A DNA stretch of 64,000 nucleotides from Microbacterium sp. Nx66. Lineage in GTDB: Bacteria; Actinomycetota; Actinomycetes; Actinomycetales; Microbacteriaceae. The notes below the pieces were generated by a model. The model was not told where the DNA came from. It saw only the letters and a list, made by a program, of their open reading frames with translations, and made no database searches. This document shows positions 25,392 to 34,169 of the stretch, one piece after another. Location of the stretch: assembly GCF_904066215.1 (NCBI RefSeq), contig NZ_LR880474.1:992001-1056000 (forward strand), in the 5' to 3' direction. The position numbers were made by a program, and so were the translations under genes. Each line of letters opens with the position of its first letter. Position 1 is the stretch's first letter.

Positions 25392-26578
25392 ACCTTCTCC
25401 AGGATCACGGCCGCGCCCTGGCCGACGCCGACGCACATCGTGGCGAGGCCGTAACGGGAGTCCTCGCGTTCCATGCGTCCCATCAGCGTCACGAGCAGGC
25501 GTGAGCCGGACGAGCCGAGAGGGTGGCCGAGGGCGATGGCTCCGCCGTCGGCGTTCACGCGGTCCTCGTCGAGGCCGAGCCGCCGGATGCAGGCGAGCGA
25601 CTGGGACGCGAACGCCTCGTTGAGCTCCACGGCGCCGATGTCGTCGAGGGAGAGCCCCGAACGGCGCAGCGCCTTCTCCGTCGCGGGGACCGGTCCGAGT
25701 CCCATGATCTCCGGAGCCAGGGCGGCGGAGGTGCCGACGACGATCCGCGCGCGGGGCGTCAGTCCGTGGCGCTCGACGGCTTCGGCGCTCGCCACGAGCA
25801 CGGCCGAGGCGCCGTCGTTGAGGGCGCTGGAATTGCCGGCCGTGACGACCTCTCCGCCGGCCACGACGGGGCGGAGGCGCGCGAGCACCTCGAGGGTCGT
25901 GTCGGGACGCGGGCCCTCGTCGACGAGCACCTCGCCGTCGCGGACCGGCACGCCCACGATCTCCGGGGCGAAGCGGCCCGCGGCGATCGCGGCGGCGGCG
26001 CGCTGCTGGGAGCGGACGGCGAAGGCGTCGGCCTCGGCGCGCGTGATGCCGTCGACGCGGGCCACCTCCTCCGCCGTCTCCGGCATGGTGAAGGTGGCCT
26101 TGTCCCGCGCGGCGAGCCGCGGGTTCGGGAAGCGCCAGCCGATGGAGGTGTCGAAGGCGGCTCCGGGCTTCGCCCACGCCTTCTCCGGCTTGGCCTGCAC
26201 CCAGGGGGCGCGGGTCATGGACTCGACGCCTCCGGCGACGAGGAGATCGGCGTCGCCCGCGCGGATCGCCTGCGCGGCCATGGTCACGGCGGACATCCCG
26301 GAGGCGCACAGGCGGTTGACCGTGATGCCCGGCACGGTGTCGGGGAGACCGGCGAGGAGCACGGCCATCCGGGCCACGTTCCGGTTGTCCTCTCCGGCCT
26401 GGTTGGCGGCGCCGAGGATGACCTCGTCCAGCTCGGTACGCGCCGGGTCGAGCCCGGCGCGGCGCACGGCCTCGCCGACCACGAGCGCCGCGAGGTCGTC
26501 GGGACGGACGGCGGAGAGGGTGCCGCCGTAACGGCCGACCGGGGTGCGGACCCCTCCGACGAGGTAGGCCTCTGGCAT
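25388..26578 (-). CDS. paaJ: 3-oxoadipyl-CoA thiolase PaaJ
   Basis: A 396-residue thiolase. The nucleophilic Cys is in NRLCASGMSAVTMAAQAI, the catalytic His is in LNEAFASQSLACIRRLG with later GHPLGSSGSR, and the second Cys is in ATMCVGVGQGAA. In the paa pathway it cleaves both 3-oxo-5,6-dehydrosuberyl-CoA and 3-oxoadipyl-CoA, giving acetyl-CoA and succinyl-CoA. First gene of the paaJ-F-H-Z unit, with its own PaaR operator 55 bases upstream. A pcaF role in protocatechuate breakdown is also possible. Confidence 0.93.
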   Translation of the reverse strand: MPEAYLVGGVRTPVGRYGGTLSAVRPDDLAALVVGEAVRRAGLDPARTELDEVILGAANQAGEDNRNVARMAVLLAGLPDTVPGITVNRLCASGMSAVTMAAQAIRAGDADLLVAGGVESMTRAPWVQAKPEKAWAKPGAAFDTSIGWRFPNPRLAARDKATFTMPETAEEVARVDGITRAEADAFAVRSQQRAAAAIAAGRFAPEIVGVPVRDGEVLVDEGPRPDTTLEVLARLRPVVAGGEVVTAGNSSALNDGASAVLVASAEAVERHGLTPRARIVVGTSAALAPEIMGLGPVPATEKALRRSGLSLDDIGAVELNEAFASQSLACIRRLGLDEDRVNADGGAIALGHPLGSSGSRLLVTLMGRMEREDSRYGLATMCVGVGQGAAVILEKV

Positions 26579-26632
26579 GCGGATCTCCTGACTTCGTCGT
26601 CCTGGTGTGGTCCGGGAGCGGCCGGTCGTGAA

Positions 26633-26654
26633 TTACTGACCGATCGTAAGGTAA
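26633..26654. promoter_or_regulatory. PaaR-type operator upstream of paaJ
   Basis: The palindrome has the same TTAC...CGATCG...GTAA skeleton as the paaA site, differing at only two or three positions. A minus-strand -10 box CATAAT (26659-26654) adjoins its right end, the same geometry as at paaA. No good -35 box is seen. Confidence 0.85.
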
Positions 26655-26697
26655 TTATGGCACAGGCGCACGGCCGGCCGCGATCCCGGACCGGGTG

Positions 26698-28017
26698 TCA
26701 GACGCTGAGATCCACGCCCTTCGTCTCCTTCACCAGCGAGACGCCGATGAGCGAGATGATCGACGCGACCGCGATGTACACGCCGATCGTCCACGCGGCA
26801 TGGAACTGGTTCAACAGCGCCTCCGCGATCATCGGTGCGAACGCGCCGCCGAGGATGGCCCCGAGGGCGTAGCCGATCGAGACGCCCGAGTACCGCACGT
26901 TCGCAGGGAACATCTCGGCGTACAGCGCCGCCTGCGGGCCGTACGAGAGTCCGAGCGCGAACGTCATGACGAACAGGGCCACGAAGTACCAGACGATGTT
27001 CGCCGTGTCGATGAGGAACCACATCGGGATCGCCCACACCGCAAGGGCGACGTACCCGATCTGGAACGTGCGGATCCGGCCGAGACGGTCGGAGAGCGCC
27101 CCGCCCCAGAGGGTGAAGATCAGCCACCCGAACGAGGCCAGCGTCGTCGCCAGCAGCACCGGCGGGCGCTCCATGCCGAGGCCCGTGACCGCGTACGTCG
27201 CGAAGAAGGCGATCAGCAGGTAGCCCGCGGCGTTGTTCGCGATGAAGATGATGGCCGTGAGCACGACCTTCTTGGTGTGCGCGCGGAAGAGCTGTCCGAG
27301 CGGGGCCGAGGCCTCCTTGCGGCGGCGGCGGAGGTCTTCGAACACGGGGCTCTCGTCGACGGCGCGGCGGATGACGTAGCCGACCGCGATGAGCACGATG
27401 GAGAGCAGGAACGGGATGCGCCAGCCCCACTCGAGGAAGGCCTCGGGAGACATCGAACTCGTGAGCGCCCACAGGGTGAAGGTGGCGAGGATCATGCCGA
27501 CCGGCACGCCGATCTGCGGGAACGCGCCGAACAGGCCGCGTCGCGCCGACGGGGCGTGCTCGACGGCCATCAGGGCTGCGCCGCCCCATTCGCCGCCGGC
27601 CGAGAAGCCCTGCAGGATGCGCAGGAGGATCAGGAGGATCGGGGCGGCGACGCCGATGGCGGCGTACGTCGGCAGCAGGCCGATGAGGGACGTGGACAGT
27701 CCCATCATCACGAGGGTGAAGACGAGCATCTTCTTCCGGCCGAGCTTGTCGCCGAGGTGCCCGGCGACGATCGCACCGAGCGGGCGGAAGAGGAACGAGA
27801 TGCCGATGGTCGCGAACGAGAGCACCTGGGCGAGCCCGGGGCTCGACTCCGCGATGGGAGCGAGGAAGAGCGGGGCGAGCACGAGGCCCGCCGCCTGGGC
27901 GTAGATGAAGAAGTCGTACCATTCGATCGACGTCCCCACGAGGGTGCCGGCGAGGACGCGCCGCTCCTCTGCGGGCATCCTTCCGGTCGACGAGGCGGCT
28001 GCGGTGGCTGAGGTCAT
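26698..28017 (-). CDS. MHS-family MFS transporter, candidate phenylacetate permease
   Basis: A 439-residue, 12-helix transporter of the metabolite:H+ symporter branch of the MFS. It has GTSIEWYDFFIYAQAAGL at the start, the GHLGDKLGRKKML loop after helix 2 and LQGFSAGGEWGGAALMAVE in helix 4. The family imports organic acids such as citrate, proline/betaine, shikimate or aromatic acids. A PaaR-type operator sits 57 bases upstream of its start, and it is followed by the paaJ unit, so phenylacetate or a related aryl acid is the likely substrate by inference. GGAG precedes the ATG. Confidence 0.88.
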   Translation of the reverse strand: MTSATAAASSTGRMPAEERRVLAGTLVGTSIEWYDFFIYAQAAGLVLAPLFLAPIAESSPGLAQVLSFATIGISFLFRPLGAIVAGHLGDKLGRKKMLVFTLVMMGLSTSLIGLLPTYAAIGVAAPILLILLRILQGFSAGGEWGGAALMAVEHAPSARRGLFGAFPQIGVPVGMILATFTLWALTSSMSPEAFLEWGWRIPFLLSIVLIAVGYVIRRAVDESPVFEDLRRRRKEASAPLGQLFRAHTKKVVLTAIIFIANNAAGYLLIAFFATYAVTGLGMERPPVLLATTLASFGWLIFTLWGGALSDRLGRIRTFQIGYVALAVWAIPMWFLIDTANIVWYFVALFVMTFALGLSYGPQAALYAEMFPANVRYSGVSIGYALGAILGGAFAPMIAEALLNQFHAAWTIGVYIAVASIISLIGVSLVKETKGVDLSV

Positions 28018-28073
28018 GCGAACTCCGTTGTTCTGCGAGGGGGGAGCACCGACGCGGGTACGTCGGCGATGAC

Positions 28074-28095
28074 TTACCGAATGATCGGTCAGTAA
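28074..28095. promoter_or_regulatory. PaaR-type operator upstream of the MHS transporter gene
   Basis: The reverse orientation reads TTACTGACCGATC then a slightly diverged right half (ATTCGGTAA). It is the weakest of the four copies but keeps both TTAC/GTAA ends and the GATC centre. It lies between the transporter start and the bkdC stop, so only the transporter can be its target. Confidence 0.75.
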
Positions 28096-28152
28096 TCGCC
28101 GAGCGTAGCGTATCGGCGCTCCGCCCACGAGGGTTCGCCGGCCGGGTCGACC

Positions 28153-29571
28153 TCAGACCCTCCCGAAGGCGCGGAGCGGATGCTCGATGAGCTCCACCAC
28201 GCGGCGGAGGAATCCCGCCGCGTACCCGCCGTCGCAGACCCGGTGATCGAACACGAGGGAGAGCTGGACGATGCGACGCGGCACGATCGCCCCGTCCACG
28301 ACCCAGGGGCGCTCGATGATCCGGCCGATGCCGAGGATCGCGACGTCGGGGTGGTTGATGATCGCCGCCGAGCCGTCGACCCCGAGCCCGCCGTAGTTGT
28401 TGAGGGTGAAGGTGGATCCGCGGAGCCGCTCGGGCGGCAGGGTGCCGGCGCGCGCGGTGGCCGCGAGCTCGCGCAGGGCGGCGTCGAGGTCGGTGACCGT
28501 GAGCCGGTGCGCGTGCGGGACGACCGGGACGAGGAGGCCGCGTTCGGTGTCGGCGGCGACGCCGAGGTTCACGCCCTCGAACGAGATCAGCTCGGAGCCG
28601 TCGTCGCTGAGCCGCGAGGCGAGCACGGGGTAGTCCTCGAGCGCGAGCAGCACGAACCGCGCGAGCAGCGCCGTGATCGACGGGGCCTTCCCGCCGTCGG
28701 GAGCCATCTGAGCGCGGAGATTCCAGAGGTCGGTGGCGTCGACGTCGACCCATACGGTGGCCTCGGGGATCTCCGAGCGGCTGCGGGCGAGCCGGGCGCT
28801 CACGGTGCGACGCAGCGGGGAGAAGCGCTCCCTGCTGCGGACCGGGAGGCCGTCGATCTCGCCGGTGGGAGTGGTCGCGGAGGTCGGCGTCGGAGCCGCG
28901 GCGACGCCGTCCACGGCGTGGTCCACGGCGGCGCGCAGCACGTCGGCGCGGGTGATCGCCCCGTCCGCTCCGGTGGGGGAGATCGCGTGCACGTCGAGGC
29001 CCAGATCGCGGGCGAGGCGCCGCACGAGCGGCGATCGCACGGCGACCGGAGCGGGTCGCGCGGCATCGCGGGCGACCGGTGCGGCTGACTCCGGAGCGGT
29101 CGAGGCGGGTGCTGCGGATGCGGGCGCTGTCGAGGCCGGCGCCGGGGTGGGGCGTGGCGCCGCGGGGCGTCGTCGCCGACCCGTCGAGGCGGACGCGGAG
29201 GTGCCGTACCCGATGAGGACGTTGCCCGACCCCGCACGCTCCTCCTGCCGGTACGCCTCGTGCTCGGGCTGCGTGGCGGGTGCCTGCGGCGCGGACGCGG
29301 TCTCCTCGCTGCCGGGGTCGGCGACTTCCAGCACCGGGGCCCCGACGTCGATGGTGTCGCCGGGGGTGCCGTGCAGGGCGGTCACGACTCCGGCGAACGG
29401 CGAGGGCAGTTCGACGACGCTCTTCGCGGTCTCGACCTCGGCGATGGCCTGGTCGGTCGTGATCGTGTCGCCGACGGCCACCAGCCATTGCACGAGGCCG
29501 GCCTCGGTCAGTCCCTCGCCGAGGTCGGGCAGGCGGAACACGCGGGCGGCGGTCTTCACAGGCGTGCTCAT
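28153..29571 (-). CDS. bkdC: Branched-chain 2-oxoacid dehydrogenase E2 (lipoamide acyltransferase)
   Basis: A 472-residue E2. It has one lipoyl domain (lipoyl Lys50 in EVETAKSVVEL), an Ala/Pro/Ser linker, a peripheral-subunit-binding domain (SPLVRRLARDLGLDVHAISPTG) and a catalytic acyltransferase domain ending with the HRVCDGG motif (His443, Asp447). A single lipoyl domain and the gene order favour the branched-chain enzyme over pyruvate dehydrogenase. Its ATG overlaps the E1beta stop. No E3 gene is nearby, so lipoamide dehydrogenase must come from elsewhere. Confidence 0.92.
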   Translation of the reverse strand: MSTPVKTAARVFRLPDLGEGLTEAGLVQWLVAVGDTITTDQAIAEVETAKSVVELPSPFAGVVTALHGTPGDTIDVGAPVLEVADPGSEETASAPQAPATQPEHEAYRQEERAGSGNVLIGYGTSASASTGRRRRPAAPRPTPAPASTAPASAAPASTAPESAAPVARDAARPAPVAVRSPLVRRLARDLGLDVHAISPTGADGAITRADVLRAAVDHAVDGVAAAPTPTSATTPTGEIDGLPVRSRERFSPLRRTVSARLARSRSEIPEATVWVDVDATDLWNLRAQMAPDGGKAPSITALLARFVLLALEDYPVLASRLSDDGSELISFEGVNLGVAADTERGLLVPVVPHAHRLTVTDLDAALRELAATARAGTLPPERLRGSTFTLNNYGGLGVDGSAAIINHPDVAILGIGRIIERPWVVDGAIVPRRIVQLSLVFDHRVCDGGYAAGFLRRVVELIEHPLRAFGRV

Positions 29572-30596
29572 GCGTCGTCCTCCCAGTGCAGCGTGTCGAT
29601 CGCGTCGAGCACCCGATCGACGTCCGGCAGATACCAGTGCTCGAACTTCGGCGGCGCGTACGGGGTGTCGAACCCGGTCACCCGCCGCACGGGGGCCTCC
29701 AGGTACTCGAAGCAGCGCTCGAACACCCGGGCCTGGATCTCGGAGGCGACGCTGACGAAGCCCGGGGCCTCGGCGATCACGACGGCTCGTCCCGTGGACC
29801 GCACCGCCGCGGTGACCGTCTCGTCGTCGAAGGGGGAGAGGGAACGCACGTCGACCACCTGCACGCTGCGTCCCTCGCCCGCGGCGACCTCCGCCGCCTC
29901 CAGTGCGAGCGGCACGGAGGCCCCGTACGCGAGGAGGGTCACATCGGTGCCGTCCCTGGCGATGCGCGCCGAGCCGATCTCCGCGGTCACCGCGGTGTCG
30001 ACCTCGCCCTTCGACCAGTAGAGCTTCTTCGGTTCCAGGAAGACCACGGGGTCCGGCGAGGCGATGGCCGCGCGGAGCAGCGAGTAGGCGTCCTGCGGGG
30101 TGGACGGGCTCACGACCGTGAGGCCGGGCGTGTGCGCGTAGTACGCCTCGGACGAGTCGCAGTGGTGCTCGACGCCCCCGATGCCGCCGCCGAAGGGGAT
30201 GCGGATCACGAGCGGCATGCGCATCCCGCCGCGGGTGCGGTTGCCGAGCTTCGCGACGTGGCTGACGATCTGCTCGAACGCGGGGAGGGCGAAGGCGTCG
30301 AACTGCATCTCGACCACAGGGCGCATGCCGTTCATCGCCATGCCGACGGCGGTGCCGATGATGCCGGACTCCGCGAGCGGGGTGTCGAAGCAGCGGTCCT
30401 CGCCGAAGCGGGCGGTGAGCCCGTCGGTGATGCGGAACACGCCGCCCAGGGCTCCCACGTCCTCTCCGAACACGACCACGTCGGGGTCGGCGGCGAGGGC
30501 GTCCGCGAGGGCGCGGTTGAGGGCGGCGGCCATGGTCATGGTCGTGGTGGTGCCGACGGTCGTCGCGACCGGCGTCTCGTGCTCGGCGATGGTCAT
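29568..30596 (-). CDS. bkdB: Branched-chain 2-oxoacid dehydrogenase E1 beta
   Basis: A 342-residue transketolase-like beta subunit. Recognisable blocks are VVFGEDVGALGGVFRITDGL, FDTPLAESGIIGTAVGMAMNG and GGVEHHCDSSEAYYAH. It pairs with E1alpha to decarboxylate branched-chain 2-oxoacids. The first ~20 residues are Thr-rich and precede the homology. The ATG overlaps the E1alpha stop (ATGA) and the stop overlaps bkdC in the same way, so the three subunits should be made in fixed ratio. Confidence 0.94.
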   Translation of the reverse strand: MTIAEHETPVATTVGTTTTMTMAAALNRALADALAADPDVVVFGEDVGALGGVFRITDGLTARFGEDRCFDTPLAESGIIGTAVGMAMNGMRPVVEMQFDAFALPAFEQIVSHVAKLGNRTRGGMRMPLVIRIPFGGGIGGVEHHCDSSEAYYAHTPGLTVVSPSTPQDAYSLLRAAIASPDPVVFLEPKKLYWSKGEVDTAVTAEIGSARIARDGTDVTLLAYGASVPLALEAAEVAAGEGRSVQVVDVRSLSPFDDETVTAAVRSTGRAVVIAEAPGFVSVASEIQARVFERCFEYLEAPVRRVTGFDTPYAPPKFEHWYLPDVDRVLDAIDTLHWEDDA

Positions 30597-31705
30597 CGGG
30601 CGCCTCCGGTCGTCATCGTCTCGGCGGGGTGGGAGCGGGCGATCTCGTCGCGGAGGAGCTGCCACTGCTCCTCCCGCTGGGGCGAGCGGGTCGCGGTCAC
30701 GAAGCGGAAGAGGTCTTCCGGGTCGAGCTCCGCATCGGTGTTCAGGGCGGTGCGCATGGCGGCGGCGATCTCCTCCGCGCCCGCGGCGAAGCGCGTCTCG
30801 GCCTCGTCGTCCAGCGTCCCCGTCGCGGTGAGGTGCGCGCGCAGGCGGAGCAGCGGATCGCGGGCGAGCCAGGCCTGCACCTCCTCGCGTTCGCGGTAGC
30901 GGGTGTCGTCGTCGGCGTTGGTGTGCGCCTGCATGCGGTACGTGTGGGCCTCGATGAGGGAGGGGCCGCCGCCGGCGCGGGCGCGGTCGACGGCCTCCGT
31001 GAGCACCGCGAGGACCGCGGCCACGTCGTTGCCGTCGACGCGCTGCCCCGGCATGCCGTAGCCGACCGCCTTGTGGGCGAGGGAGGGGGCGGCGGTCTGC
31101 CGGGAGAGGGGGACCGAGATCGCGAACTCGTTGTTCTGCACGAAGAACACGACCGGGACGTGGAAGACGGCGGCGAAGTTCATCGCCTCGTGGAAGTCGC
31201 CCTCGCTCGTCGCGCCGTCGCCGCAGAGCGCGAGCACCACGGTGTCCTCGCCGCGGTGCTTCGCCGCCTGCGCGAAGCCGACCGCGTGCAGGAGCTGGGT
31301 CGCGAGCGGGGTCGCCTGCGGGGCGACGCGGTGCGCGCGGACGTCGTAACCCGAGTGCCAGTCGCCCTTGAGGAGCACCATCGCTTCCGCAGGTGCGACA
31401 CCCCGGGCGATCACGGCGACCGAGTCGCGGTAGGTGGGGAAGAGCCAGTCGGTGTCGCCGAGCACCATCGCCGCCGCCACCTGGCAGGCCTCCTGGCCGT
31501 GCGACGACGGGTAGACCGCGAGGCGGCCCTGGCGCACGAGCGCGCCGGCCTGATCGTTGATACGACGGCCTTCGACGAGGCCACGGTACGCCGCCAGCAG
31601 GACGTCGGCGGCGGGGAGCGCGTAGGTCTCGTCGGGGAGGGTGGTCCCGTCCTCGGCGATCAGTCGTACCGCGGTGTCGCGCGGGAGCATGTCGTGGGGG
31701 TGCAT
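30593..31705 (-). CDS. bkdA: Branched-chain 2-oxoacid dehydrogenase E1 alpha
   Basis: A 370-residue E1alpha with the TPP/Mg motif CGDGATSEGDFHEAMNFAA...VQNN (about 161-192) and the phosphorylation-loop-like RMQAHTNADDDTRYR. I chose the ATG at 31705, preceded by AAGGAAGG, because an in-frame ATG 54 bases upstream would intrude into the divergent promoter. It is divergent from the Lrp-type regulator gene. It supplies acyl-CoAs from valine, leucine and isoleucine, and some homologues also accept phenylpyruvate-like acids. Confidence 0.93.
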   Translation of the reverse strand: MHPHDMLPRDTAVRLIAEDGTTLPDETYALPAADVLLAAYRGLVEGRRINDQAGALVRQGRLAVYPSSHGQEACQVAAAMVLGDTDWLFPTYRDSVAVIARGVAPAEAMVLLKGDWHSGYDVRAHRVAPQATPLATQLLHAVGFAQAAKHRGEDTVVLALCGDGATSEGDFHEAMNFAAVFHVPVVFFVQNNEFAISVPLSRQTAAPSLAHKAVGYGMPGQRVDGNDVAAVLAVLTEAVDRARAGGGPSLIEAHTYRMQAHTNADDDTRYREREEVQAWLARDPLLRLRAHLTATGTLDDEAETRFAAGAEEIAAAMRTALNTDAELDPEDLFRFVTATRSPQREEQWQLLRDEIARSHPAETMTTGGAR

Positions 31706-31855
31706 CCGTCCGCCTTCCTTGCCGAACTCGATGAGGACAGCATGCCGCGCATGCGACACTCATCCAAGATCCGTCGGGTGATCGTGGACGATTGCGCTCC
31801 ACATGTCAGAATGGCGTCCGAAGTGTCAGGATTTCCCGGACGCGAGAGGGGTGTC

Positions 31856-32293
31856 ATGGCGGCGCTGGACGAGACGGATCGCGCGATCCTCGCGGAGCTG
31901 CGGCGGGATGCGCGGGCGTCCATGACCGCGATCGCCGAGGCGGTGCACATCTCCCGGGCGGGGGCGCATGCGCGGATCAAGCGCCTCACCGACGCCGGGG
32001 TGATCACGGGATACACCGTGCGCACCGACCCCGTGCTGCTGGGGCATCACGCGAGTGCCTATGTCACGCTCGCGATCGAGCAGGCCACCTGGCAGGAGGT
32101 GAGCGCGCGGCTCCGGGCGATCCCGGAGATCGAGCACATGGCGCTCGTCGGCGGCGACTTCGACGTGCTGCTGCTCGTGCGCGCGAACGACGCCCGCGAC
32201 CTGCGCCGCATCGTGCTGGAGGACATCCAGGCGATCCCGTCGATCCGCTCGACGCGGACGATCCTGATCTTCGAGGACTCCGACCGGGCGTGA
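31856..32293 (+). CDS. Lrp/AsnC-family regulator, divergent from bkdABC
   Basis: A 145-residue Lrp-type regulator. The N-terminal helix-turn-helix reads LDETDRAILAELRRDARASM...AEAVHISRAGAHARIKRL. A RAM ligand domain follows (HMALVGGDFDVLLLVRA). It is transcribed away from the branched-chain dehydrogenase genes with a 150-base gap, the classic bkdR arrangement, so it probably activates bkdABC in response to a branched-chain amino acid. Two direct TGTCAG words (about 31804 and 31824) in the gap are possible contacts. Confidence 0.9.
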   Translation: MAALDETDRAILAELRRDARASMTAIAEAVHISRAGAHARIKRLTDAGVITGYTVRTDPVLLGHHASAYVTLAIEQATWQEVSARLRAIPEIEHMALVGGDFDVLLLVRANDARDLRRIVLEDIQAIPSIRSTRTILIFEDSDRA

Positions 32294-32519
32294 CGTTCTC
32301 TCCCGCGGTCGAGGGTACGGGGCTCTCCCTGGGGTGCGGCGGGCGCCGGTGAGTGCGGGGGTTTCGGCGGCGGCGGGCGGTGTGGATGCTGCGGTGCTGG
32401 GGAATGTCGATCGCGGGTCTCCGTGGATGCAGGAAGAGTCCCTCGCGCGTATCGGAATATCGCGCTGAACGGGGATTATCGGGCCTCGCAATGTCGGTGG
32501 CCCTCTGTTGAATCGTCGT

Positions 32520-34121
32520 ATGGAAAGCACCCCGGCAGCGATTCTCGACGACACGCTCGTCGCTCTCGACGCCGTGTTGCGATCCGGCACGGTGGGCGCT
32601 CTCGACGCGCGGGAGATGATGGACCTGCTGCGGGTCGCGGGCGAGATCCAGCGACGCGTGGAGGCTGTGATCGTGGACGCGGTGGCGAGCGCCGATCCGC
32701 GTCCGGCAGGGTCCGGGGAACCGGCGTTCTGCGGACGGTTCGGCTGCCGCTCGATGAACGAGCTGCTGCAGCGTGTGCTCCGCACCGACGGCGCGTCCGC
32801 CGCGCGCCTCGTGAAGAGCGCGCGGTTGGTGCGGCGCGAGGTCGACCTCTCCTCCGGGGAGTGGCTGCCGGCGCGGTGGCCGGCGCTGCGCGAGGCCCTC
32901 CTCGACGGGGCGATCGGGGTGACCGGGTTGCTGGCCGCGACCGGGCCGATCGAGCAGGCCGGCCCTCGCGTGCGCCTCGCCGACCGCTGGGAGGCCGACG
33001 CGTATCTGGCGGAGGTCGCGCGGGGCGAGGAGAGTTGCGAGGGCGCCGAGAACAGTGATGATGACGAGAACGAGACCGGGCCGGCACCGACGCCCGAGGA
33101 CCTGAGGGTGCGGGCGCAGATGATCGTGCAGTACCTCGATCCGGACGGCGCGGAGCCTGCGGAAGACATCGCGCTGCGGGCCCGGGGCGTCGTGCTGGGC
33201 CGCGCCAAGGACGGCGTGATCCCGGTCAGGGGCGCGCTGCTGCCCGAGGTCGCGGGGCAGCTGCAACGGATCTGGGACGCGTATCTGAACCCGAAGATCG
33301 ACGGTCCGCCGCTTCCCGGCGTCCACTTCGTGCCGTCGGAAGTGCGTGACGACGCTGCTGGGGAGCAACAGGCACCGGTCTCCCCGGATGACGATGTGCT
33401 TCCGTCCGGTGACGTCGGCGGGATGGTCGACGGGCGCACACGCGCACAGAAGCAGCACGACGCGCTCGCGGCGGCCCTGGGGATCGCGGCCCGGCACGAC
33501 GACATGCCGCGGCTGGGCGGTGCCGCCCCGACACTCGTGGTCACGGTCGCCGCCGAGGACTATGCCACGGGGCACGGCTGGACGCGGGTCGAGGGCGTCG
33601 AGACGCCGGTGTCGACGCGGGTGGCCGCGCACACGGCGTGCGGAGGGACAGTCCAGCGCGTGGTGCTCGGTGCCGGAGGAAGGATCGTCGGGCTCGGGTC
33701 GAGCGACCGGATCTTCACCCCCGCGCAGCGCCGGGCGATCGGCGTGCGGGACGGCGAGTGTCTGATCCCCGGCTGTCACGTCCCGGCCGCCTGGTGCGAG
33801 ATCCACCACGTCACGGAGCACGCTCGCGGGGGTCCGACCCACACCGACAACGGCGTCGCGCTGTGCTGGCACCATCACCGCACGTTGGACACCTCGGGCT
33901 GGCAGATCCGCATGCGAGGGGGAGTGCCGCAGGTGCGAGGGCCGGCCTGGTGGGATCCGAGACGACGATGGCGCACGCCGCGCCCGGCTCTTCCCGGCTC
34001 CCCGGACCGGACGGGGGCCCGATTCGCTCACGCGGGACCGGTCCGCGGACGCATCCTTCGCGCGGGGACATCTCCGGCGCGCTCCGCGACAAGTGCGGCG
34101 GGAAGGGCCGACCGAGAATGA
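32520..34121 (+). CDS. DUF222/HNH endonuclease domain protein (13E12 repeat family)
   Basis: A 533-residue protein with an N-terminal DUF222 helical domain (about 10-330) and a C-terminal HNH nuclease motif (CLIPGCHVPAAWCEIHHV, then THTDNGVALCWHHH) near residues 415-450. The family is the mycobacterial 13E12 group, present in many copies in actinobacterial genomes and suspected to be selfish or mobile; its biological role is not settled. The tail after the HNH motif is Pro/Arg-rich. The ATG at 32520 is chosen; a TTG four codons earlier is possible. It has no partner gene. Confidence 0.88.
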   Translation: MESTPAAILDDTLVALDAVLRSGTVGALDAREMMDLLRVAGEIQRRVEAVIVDAVASADPRPAGSGEPAFCGRFGCRSMNELLQRVLRTDGASAARLVKSARLVRREVDLSSGEWLPARWPALREALLDGAIGVTGLLAATGPIEQAGPRVRLADRWEADAYLAEVARGEESCEGAENSDDDENETGPAPTPEDLRVRAQMIVQYLDPDGAEPAEDIALRARGVVLGRAKDGVIPVRGALLPEVAGQLQRIWDAYLNPKIDGPPLPGVHFVPSEVRDDAAGEQQAPVSPDDDVLPSGDVGGMVDGRTRAQKQHDALAAALGIAARHDDMPRLGGAAPTLVVTVAAEDYATGHGWTRVEGVETPVSTRVAAHTACGGTVQRVVLGAGGRIVGLGSSDRIFTPAQRRAIGVRDGECLIPGCHVPAAWCEIHHVTEHARGGPTHTDNGVALCWHHHRTLDTSGWQIRMRGGVPQVRGPAWWDPRRRWRTPRPALPGSPDRTGARFAHAGPVRGRILRAGTSPARSATSAAGRADRE

Positions 34122-34169
34122 GAAGAAGACCGGCGTCCGCGCCGTGACCCGCTCGAAGGAGAGACACCG

